Of a stretch of DNA of 64,000 nt, positions 56,001 to 64,000 are shown in pieces. The translations under genes were made by a program, and so were the position numbers. A model generated the notes under the pieces. It did not search any database and was not told where the DNA came from. It saw nothing but the letters and a program-made list of their open reading frames with translations. Numbering within the stretch: the stretch's first letter is position 1; every line of letters starts with the position of its first letter. Source of the DNA: Cytophagales bacterium (lineage in GTDB: Bacteria > Bacteroidota > Bacteroidia > Cytophagales > Cyclobacteriaceae); assembly GCA_027317105.1 (NCBI GenBank), contig DAHVFH010000132.1, positions 1 through 64,000 of the forward strand, written 5' to 3'.

Positions 56001-56224
56001 CTTTTCCACAACGAATAATACTGATTTTTTGTCTTTAGCAAAGAGTGATGACTACCTTCTTCTACTACTTTCCCGTTCTCTAAAACCACAATCTTGTCTG
56101 CTTTTTGTACAGAGCTTAATCGATGAGCAATCAGTATTGCCGTCTTGCCACGTTCTCGCATCAACCGCATGGAAATGAGTTGAATAGACCTGTGTAGATT
56201 GTCATTCAAATTTTTGAATTTCAT
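55964..56224 (-). pseudogene. C-terminal remnant of a bacteriocin-type ABC exporter
   Basis: The 86-residue open frame holds the end of an ABC ATPase: RERGKTAILIAHRLSSVQ (H-loop region), ADKIVVLENGKVVEEGSHHSLL, and [12 protein letters not shown]. The Walker A, signature and Walker B motifs and the whole membrane domain are missing. The first 20 residues only partly resemble the normal sequence. The ending is typical of exporters fused to a C39 peptidase. It overlaps bioB by 37 bases on the opposite strand. With the leader-like peptide and adaptor fragment upstream, it marks a decayed export locus. Confidence 0.75.
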
Positions 56225-56258
56225 CTAATTCCAAGTTAGCCAATCCTAAACTTTCCAT
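56202..56258 (-). pseudogene. Leader-like peptide ORF, possible remnant of a bacteriocin precursor
   Basis: This 18-residue ORF reads MESLGLANLELDEIQKFE and then stops. It resembles the leader of double-glycine peptides in Bacteroidota, with Leu-rich acidic character; the GG and core peptide that would follow are absent. The next bases pass into the ABC exporter remnant. It is too short to be confident by itself, and the context of exporter remains supports it. Confidence 0.4.
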
Positions 56259-56412
56259 AATTTTTGTTTTAAAAGTTAAAATTTATTTTCCGATCCCTGC
56301 CGGAGACCTTGAGGTAAATGTTGCTCTTTACAGGTTAGTGTGCAACAGGTAATTAACAAGTTTAAGGAAAACAAGAAGAAGAGAATCAGCGTGAACAATT
56401 ATAGGTGATGCT

Positions 56413-56565
56413 TTAGCACTGCACTTCAAAGAGCAACTGCCCTTGCCGCACCACTTCATTTTCTTTGATATAAACCTTGCTGACAAACCGGGCGAGATCG
56501 CTTTTGTATTGCTCATGTCCCTTGACTTTAACACCTTGAAGAAGTCGGTAACAGAATTTTTTCAC
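56413..56565 (-). pseudogene. Remnant resembling the C-terminal part of an HlyD-type membrane-fusion protein
   Basis: In one frame from about 56541 to the TAA at 56413 it reads VKVKGHEQYKSDLARFVSKV then YIKENEVVRQGQLLFEVQC and stops. The pattern (G-x-V, then KVYIKENEVVRQGQLLFEV) matches the biotinyl-lipoyl hairpin of HlyD-like adaptors, though a related carrier-type domain cannot be excluded. Nothing else of the gene is visible. It lies upstream of the ABC remnant on the same strand, as adaptor and exporter genes often do. Confidence 0.45.
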
Positions 56566-56766
56566 GGAAGCAAAATTCAAATAAAAAAAACGATTCCCTC
56601 AAAGATACCACCATATCACTGTGCTGACATCAATGGAAGGATCCTCTTAATCATCACACAAATCCAGTGCTGCGTCATGGCCGCATCGAGGCAGGATTTG
56701 ATTGGGAAGAGTCGGGATGCGGGTGAGACAACACAAACAATTCAGTGCGTAGTGTTTCTTTATGAA

Positions 56767-59031
56767 TCACATCCGTGATGCTGTTGGCGCCATTGCTTGT
56801 TGAAAGGGCTGGGCATACAGTCGCTTGTTGGTGGCCTTGTACATAGCGTTCGCTAGCGCTCCAAAAACAGGTGGAAATGCCGGCTCGCCCATCCCTGTTG
56901 GGTCGATGTCATTTTGAACAAAATGAACGTCAATCGATTTTGGTGCTTCGCGATGTCGGATCATGCGATACGTGTCGAAATTGTTCTTTTCCGGAACACC
57001 ATCTTTGAACGTCATCGCGCCAAATAAGGCGTTGCCAATGCCGTCTACAATAGCGCCTTCCGCCAGGTTAGTAGCTGCATCCGGATTTACCACAATGCCG
57101 CAATCAATCGCGCAGCATACTCTTGGCACAACGGCCTTACCTTTTTCAAGAGTAAGCTCAAGCACTTGAGCCACATACGTATCGTGACAGAAGTAGGCCG
57201 CAACCCCTCGATGGACGTTGGGTTTTGCATTCGCCCAATCTGATTTTTCACGCACCAGTTCCAACACTCCGGCATAACGTTTTGCTTCGTAATCGTTATC
57301 CTTGCCCACTGGATTTTTCAAGGCACGGTCTAAAAGTTCAAGCCGAAAAGTGATCGGATCTTTCCCCGCGGCCTCTGCTACTTCATCGAGAAAGGACTGC
57401 TCTGCACCCGCGATAAAATTTGACCGGGGCGCACGGAATGAACCCACCGTAATATTAGAGTTGATAGACCAATCCTCGGCAAGATAATTATCCACTGCCC
57501 CTGCCGGGAAGCGGTTGGCGTGGAGCGGACTCTCTGGAATTCCTCCTGCCTTTACATAGAAAGCAATTAGGTTATTATTGGCATCCAAAGCCGCACGATA
57601 GATAGCACTGTACGTGGGGCGATAGACGCCTGAAGTCATGTCATCTTCACGCGTGTAAATGAGTTTAACAGGAGCATTCACTTTTTGTGAAATGAGTGCT
57701 GCTTCCAACAGCCAATGTGCATATGATCTGCGACCGAATCCACCACCCAAACGGGTCATCTTGATATCAATTTTTTCCAGCGGCATTCCGAGCCGTGCGG
57801 AAAGGGCTTTCTCTGTGAACTCCGGTTTTTGAAGTGGCCCCGCCAGTTCTGCTTTGTCCGCAGTTACATGAGCGAAAAAGTTCATCGGCTCCATGCAATT
57901 GTGCGCAAGGAACGGAGCCGTGTAGGTGCGCTCAATAATCTTTGCTGCCTTTTTGAACGCTGCCTCGGGGTTGCCGTCCCTGCGTGCAACCTTTGCGGGT
58001 CTTGCCATCATCTGCGTCATTGCGGTGTCATGGTCGGTGGTGTTCTCCAGCCCTGAAGGAATCTCTACCGTCTGTTTACTTCCAAAGGCATTTCGCTGGA
58101 TGGTATGATTTGAAAAGGGCATCCACTCAATCTTTAGCGCTTTCTTCGCATTCAACACTTCCCAGGTACTGTTGCCGACAACGGCTACTACTTCAGGGAA
58201 GGTACACGTATCGAAATATTGTCTTTCGTAATCATCATTCATTGACTTAACCGCGAAGACGTCTTTGATTCCCGGCATCGATTTAGCGGATGAGTCGTCT
58301 ATGGATTTTAAGGTCATGCCAAATGCCGGAGGATGCACGATCATCGCAATGAGCATGCCGTCACGTTTGGTGTCGATACCGAAAAGGGGCTTTCCGGTCA
58401 CAATTTTTTTTCCGTCAACATTCTTCCGAGAGGTACCGATGAGCTTAAAATCCTTTCCGACTTTTAACTTCACCTCCTTAGGCATCTCGCTCTTGGCTGC
58501 CGCAGAAGCCATCTCACCATAACCGGCTGACTTGCCACTTTTTTTATGAACCAGTGTGCCGGACTCTGTAGTGATTTCATCTACCGAAACCTTCCATGAT
58601 TGTGCCGCAGCCTGTTTGAGCATTTGTCGTGCAGTTGCACCCGCCATTCTAAGACTCTTCCAACCCAAATGGATCGCCTGACTGCCACCAATAAATTGAC
58701 GTTTAAACAATTCTGTATTCAAAGGCGCTTGTTCAACGACCACATTTTTCCAATCCACATCGAGTTCTTCAGCGATGATCATCGGCATTGAGGTTTTTAC
58801 ATTCTGCCCACCTTCGGGATTCGGTGACACAATCGTGACCACACCGTTTTCTCCAACTTTCAAATAGCCATTTAATTCAAACCAATCTTCGGGCATGGCC
58901 ATTGCGTCCTTCGGATTGGATTCGCAACCCGCCAACCAACTGAAGCTAAGCAGCAAACCACCTCCCGCAAGGGAAGAAGTTTTTAGAAAGGAACGTCTGT
59001 TGATGGAAGTACTCAGAAGTGTTTGTGCCAT
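56767..59031 (-). CDS. Tat-exported molybdopterin oxidoreductase large subunit with lipobox
   Basis: This 754-residue protein is paralogous to the large subunits at 21.6 and 60.4 kb. Its signal combines twin Arg 12-13 (NRRSFLKT) with LAGC36, a good lipobox, so the mature enzyme may be a Tat-translocated lipoprotein. Molybdopterin regions include GGQNVKTSMPMIIAEEL, RLGGGFGRRSYAHWLLEAAL and GMGEPAFPP, with the catalytic Glu at about 716. There is no small subunit directly next to it; the 2Fe-2S gene at 62.6 kb may serve. It is likely an aldehyde or heterocycle oxidase of the isoquinoline-1-oxidoreductase type. Confidence 0.87.
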   Translation of the reverse strand: MAQTLLSTSINRRSFLKTSSLAGGGLLLSFSWLAGCESNPKDAMAMPEDWFELNGYLKVGENGVVTIVSPNPEGGQNVKTSMPMIIAEELDVDWKNVVVEQAPLNTELFKRQFIGGSQAIHLGWKSLRMAGATARQMLKQAAAQSWKVSVDEITTESGTLVHKKSGKSAGYGEMASAAAKSEMPKEVKLKVGKDFKLIGTSRKNVDGKKIVTGKPLFGIDTKRDGMLIAMIVHPPAFGMTLKSIDDSSAKSMPGIKDVFAVKSMNDDYERQYFDTCTFPEVVAVVGNSTWEVLNAKKALKIEWMPFSNHTIQRNAFGSKQTVEIPSGLENTTDHDTAMTQMMARPAKVARRDGNPEAAFKKAAKIIERTYTAPFLAHNCMEPMNFFAHVTADKAELAGPLQKPEFTEKALSARLGMPLEKIDIKMTRLGGGFGRRSYAHWLLEAALISQKVNAPVKLIYTREDDMTSGVYRPTYSAIYRAALDANNNLIAFYVKAGGIPESPLHANRFPAGAVDNYLAEDWSINSNITVGSFRAPRSNFIAGAEQSFLDEVAEAAGKDPITFRLELLDRALKNPVGKDNDYEAKRYAGVLELVREKSDWANAKPNVHRGVAAYFCHDTYVAQVLELTLEKGKAVVPRVCCAIDCGIVVNPDAATNLAEGAIVDGIGNALFGAMTFKDGVPEKNNFDTYRMIRHREAPKSIDVHFVQNDIDPTGMGEPAFPPVFGALANAMYKATNKRLYAQPFQQAMAPTASRM

Positions 59032-59152
59032 GATCTTTAAAATTTAAAATTCAACAATCAGCACTACCAATGTCTAAATTACCAACTCCAATAGAATTAA
59101 CAAACAAAATCTTATACGAACGAATTTATCAATAGAACACTTACAATTCTTT

Positions 59153-60172
<1,020 letters not shown>

Positions 60173-60358
60173 TTACGAACTGGACGAAAAGTTATTGACG
60201 TCATTTTAAGCATTTGCGATGGATTTGTGTGTTTACGCGGGTCGGGCCTATCGGGAGGGGAATCGCCTCGCCCTTTACGCTCTCCCCTCAGAAACCTTCT
60301 AGCACGGCTCTCATTGAAGTCAAATTATTTGTTTTATGTAACATCAGTTACAAATAGA

Positions 60359-62626
60359 CTACATTTTTGACTGAGATACTTGAAGGTTTTTACCAAAAGG
60401 CTGATCGTAAAACCTTTTCCCAGTGGCTTTATAAAGTACATTTGCTACCGCTGCAAAAATGGGTGGGAACAAAGGTTCTCCAAGACCAGTTGGATCCTTA
60501 TCGTTTTTTACGAAATGGATTTCGATGGACTTAGGCGCTTCTTTCTGTCTGATTAATCTGTATTTATCAAAGTTCTTTTTTTCAGGAACTCCCTCTACGA
60601 AAGTCAGTTCACCAAACAACGCATTCCCGATACCATCAACAATGCCACCTTCACCCATATTCTTTGCAGCATCCGGATTGACCACAATCCCGCAGTCCAC
60701 AGCCGCATACACCTTTTGAAAAACGGCTTGTTTGTCTTTCATCTCCAAATCAAGCACTTGGGCTACATAGGTGTTATGACAGAAGTAGGCAGCAACACCG
60801 CGATGAACGTTTGGTTTTGATTCGCCCCACTTAGATTTTTCTTTCACCAACTTCAACACACCAGCATAGCGATCTACATCATAGTCATTTTTCTGCCCTA
60901 TCGGTTTTGTTTTGGCTCGCTCCAATAGTTCAAGCCGAAAGTCAATTGGATCTTTACCTGCCAGTTCGGCCAGTTCATCAAGGAATGATTGCTCGGCACC
61001 TGCTATGAAATTAGATCTCGGTGCACGGAAGGCACCGATCGTGATATTGGAATCTAAACTCCACCCTTCCGCTAAATAATTATCAACCGCCCCGGCCGGA
61101 AACCGGTTAGCGTGTACAGCGTGTTCTGGGATACCGCCACCTTTTACATGAAAGGCAATCAAATTATTGTCTTTATCAAAGGCGGCTTTGTAGGTAGCAA
61201 TATAGGTAGGCCGATAGATTCCATAGGTCATATCATCTTCACGGGTGTAAACCATTTTTATTGGTGCATTCACTTTTTGTGATATCACCGCGGCTTCCAC
61301 CATGTGATGGGCATACGCACGCAGGCCAAATCCCCCGCCCATTCTGGCCAATTTAATGTTGACATTCTTTTTTGGTATGCCTAGTCGGGCTGCGATGGTA
61401 CCCGCTATAAACTCAGGTGCTTGCGTAGGCCCGTAAATTTCCACTTTGTCGCCTGTAACATGGGCGAAGCAGTTCACCGGCTCCATGGTATTGTGTGCGA
61501 GATAAGGAGCGGTGTAGGTTCTTTCCAAAACTTTAGCCGCATTCCTAAACGCCTCTTCAGGATCGCCATCTTTCCGGAGAACATTCGCGGGCTTTTTCAT
61601 CATCTCAGCCATTCGAGTTGCATGGCCTTGGGTACTCTCCAATCCACCTGGAACTTTTACCGTTTGCTTTCCACCCCAACCATTCATAACGTAGCTGGAA
61701 TCAGAAATTTTTTCCCACTCGATCTTCAATGCCTTCTTCGCATTCATCACTTCCCACGTTGTGTTACCAACAATGGCAACCATTTCCGTAAAGGTCTCGG
61801 TATCGAAGGCGTTGCGCTCGTAATCTTCCAGAAGGGTTTTGATAGTAATAACATCTTTGATGCCTGGCATTGATTTAGCGGCAGCATCATCTACCGATTT
61901 TAATTTCAGTCCAAAGGCAGGTGGATGGACGATCATTGCAATCAACATTCCCTCGCGATCAAAGTCGATTCCAAACAACGACTTGCCCGATACGATATCT
62001 TTACCATCCACATTTTTTGTCGATGTACCAATAATCTTAAAGTCAGTAACTCCCTTTAAGGGCACATTCTTTGGCACTTCTACTCCAGCTGCCTTGGAAG
62101 CCATCTCCCCATAGCTGGCTTTCTTGCCACTGGCCTTATGATAAATTTTTCCTGCTTCCGTACTAATTTCGGTTGAAGAAACATTCCAGGTTTGTGCAGC
62201 CGCGTTAACCAGCATTTGCCGAGCCGTTGAACCTGCTGCACGAAGCGGTTTCCAACCCAGCAGAATCCCCATACTTCCGCCGGTGAACTGGCGCTGGAAT
62301 CGTTCCGGATAGAAATCTGCTTGCTGAACCGTTACATCTTTCCAATCAACATCTAGCTCTTCTGCCAAAATCATGGGCATTGAAGTTTTCACATTCGACC
62401 CAAACTCAGGATTGGCAGACATCAGTGTGACTTCTCCGTTTTCTTTTATTTTAATGTAGCTATTCAATTCAAACCATTCTTCAGAAAGGTTTAATTCTTC
62501 CATTTCCTCTTTTTGTAATCCGGCCAAGCCATTAAAGCTTAGCATCATCCCACCACCGGCTAATGCAGAAGCCTTTAAAAAAGATCTTCGGTTTATATTT
62601 GATTTAATGCGTGTCATATTCATCAC
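60359..62626 (-). CDS. iorB: Tat-exported molybdopterin oxidoreductase large subunit (IorB-like)
   Basis: The 755-residue protein has twin Arg 13-14 (NRRSFLKA) in a Tat signal. Where the paralogue has LAGC it has LAGL, so it is not lipidated. Motifs include GSNVKTSMPMILAEEL, RMGGGFGLRAYAHHMVEAAV and GLGEPLFPP (catalytic Glu at about 717). It follows its 2Fe-2S partner gene by 9 bp, making an operon iorA-iorB. The reaction is likely hydroxylation of an aldehyde or N-heterocycle in the periplasm. Confidence 0.88.
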   Translation of the reverse strand: MMNMTRIKSNINRRSFLKASALAGGGMMLSFNGLAGLQKEEMEELNLSEEWFELNSYIKIKENGEVTLMSANPEFGSNVKTSMPMILAEELDVDWKDVTVQQADFYPERFQRQFTGGSMGILLGWKPLRAAGSTARQMLVNAAAQTWNVSSTEISTEAGKIYHKASGKKASYGEMASKAAGVEVPKNVPLKGVTDFKIIGTSTKNVDGKDIVSGKSLFGIDFDREGMLIAMIVHPPAFGLKLKSVDDAAAKSMPGIKDVITIKTLLEDYERNAFDTETFTEMVAIVGNTTWEVMNAKKALKIEWEKISDSSYVMNGWGGKQTVKVPGGLESTQGHATRMAEMMKKPANVLRKDGDPEEAFRNAAKVLERTYTAPYLAHNTMEPVNCFAHVTGDKVEIYGPTQAPEFIAGTIAARLGIPKKNVNIKLARMGGGFGLRAYAHHMVEAAVISQKVNAPIKMVYTREDDMTYGIYRPTYIATYKAAFDKDNNLIAFHVKGGGIPEHAVHANRFPAGAVDNYLAEGWSLDSNITIGAFRAPRSNFIAGAEQSFLDELAELAGKDPIDFRLELLERAKTKPIGQKNDYDVDRYAGVLKLVKEKSKWGESKPNVHRGVAAYFCHNTYVAQVLDLEMKDKQAVFQKVYAAVDCGIVVNPDAAKNMGEGGIVDGIGNALFGELTFVEGVPEKKNFDKYRLIRQKEAPKSIEIHFVKNDKDPTGLGEPLFPPIFAAVANVLYKATGKRFYDQPFGKNLQVSQSKM

Positions 62627-62635
62627 GGTTAAGGT

Positions 62636-63091
62636 TTAAGATTTGGCAGCGGTCTTTATTGCTGCTTTGATTCTCAGATAAGTACCGCATCGGCAGAGAT
62701 TTCCATTCATGGCATTATCGATGTCTTCATCGCTCGGGTTGGGCTTTCGTTTGAGCAAGGCAACCGCACTCATGATTTGACCAGCCTGGCAATAGCCGCA
62801 TTGAGGCACATCGTGTGCTAACCACGCTTTCTGTACAGGATGATCTACGTTTTCAGAAATTCCTTCAATGGTGGTTATTTCTTTGTTCACTGCGGCAGCG
62901 GCAGGCAACTGACAAGAGCGAACAGCATTACCATTGAGATGTATTGTGCACGCACCACATTGTGCAATGCCACATCCGTACTTAGTGCCAACTAATTTTA
63001 AGTGATCGCGCAATACCCAAAGCATGGGTGTTTTCGGATCTACGTCTACGGTCTTTTTCTTTCCGTTTACCTTCAGGTTGATTGTTGCCAT
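62636..63091 (-). CDS. iorA: 2Fe-2S small subunit of the molybdenum oxidoreductase (IorA-like)
   Basis: The 151-residue protein has two clusters: plant-type ferredoxin Cys40, 45, 48, 60 ([16 protein letters not shown]) and the alpha-helical Cys98, 101, 133, 135 ([16 protein letters not shown]). It has no export signal, so it would ride through Tat with a large subunit. It precedes iorB by 9 bp, and is the only small subunit in this window for three large subunits. Confidence 0.93.
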   Translation of the reverse strand: MATINLKVNGKKKTVDVDPKTPMLWVLRDHLKLVGTKYGCGIAQCGACTIHLNGNAVRSCQLPAAAAVNKEITTIEGISENVDHPVQKAWLAHDVPQCGYCQAGQIMSAVALLKRKPNPSDEDIDNAMNGNLCRCGTYLRIKAAIKTAAKS

Positions 63092-63183
63092 GGCTCAAAA
63101 TTTATTTTATCAAACACATTTCTATTTTAAAATTAACTAAACAAACCCAACAATTACTACAAAATTCAAAACATCTCTTCATT

Positions 63184-64000
<817 letters not shown>

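Noticed and set aside
60255..60289. GAGGGGA ... TCCCCTC fold-back after the third oxidoreductase
   Set aside because: The loop is 21 bases and no T-tract follows on either strand; too weak to call a terminator.

Overview
This window comes from the chromosome of a member of the phylum Bacteroidota, probably a Cytophagales-type environmental bacterium. The evidence is TonB-dependent receptors with N-terminal carboxypeptidase-regulatory-like extensions, a secreted protein with a type B type-IX-secretion C-terminal signal, promoters matching TTG-N19-TAnnTTTG placed almost on top of the start codon, weak Shine-Dalgarno signals, and the fatty-acid/ribosomal order yceD-rpmF-fabH-efp-accB-accC. Species cannot be assigned by eye.

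Layout. 0-3 kb: small lipoproteins, a COG4705 membrane protein, and an L-serine dehydratase on the minus strand with a small overlapping ORF. 3.1-11.9 kb: a probable metal or siderophore uptake island with a short exported His/Cys protein that seems to start with CTG, two tandem paralogous TonB receptors, a small Cys-containing membrane-anchored protein, and a third FecA-like receptor. 11.9-16.6 kb: an OmpA-like lipoprotein, an EF-G paralogue and an aldo/keto reductase. 16.6-21.5 kb: a decay zone with a methyltransferase-like membrane protein, an AraC regulator, a truncated NmrA-like gene, a Pr6Pr membrane protein whose start is broken in a poly-A run, an intact PIN toxin-antitoxin pair, and a PD-(D/E)XK nuclease-like gene with an in-frame stop. 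21.6-30 kb: an orphan periplasmic molybdopterin oxidoreductase, a Tat-exported Gfo/Idh/MocA oxidoreductase, a YceI protein, and a tight group of sodium-solute symporter, OsmC and O-succinylhomoserine sulfhydrylase.

30-54 kb is mainly housekeeping: pgk, a large secreted BNR-repeat protein, the accC-accB-efp-fabH and rpmF-yceD groups, pdxA, rsmA-mgtE, a membrane pentapeptide-repeat protein, greA, a HIT protein, gpsA with a glycerol-phosphate acyltransferase and a small partner gene, a 996-residue secreted T9SS substrate, fabD, folK, sppA and bioB. Between bioB and the next oxidoreductase (55.96-56.6 kb) lie what look like remains of a bacteriocin-type export locus: an ABC exporter C-terminus, a leader-like peptide, and a piece resembling an HlyD-type adaptor. 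56.8-64 kb: two more periplasmic molybdopterin oxidoreductase large subunits, one with its 2Fe-2S small subunit, alternating with aldo/keto reductases, which suggests aldehyde or N-heterocycle oxidation and reduction. The last gene runs off the window.

No tRNA, rRNA, CRISPR array, intact transposase or prophage was recognised. The most unusual items are the CTG-start His/Cys protein beside the receptors, the eroded bacteriocin exporter, the cluster of single-lesion pseudogenes at 18.7-21.5 kb, and several perfect or near-perfect inverted repeats without an obvious owner.
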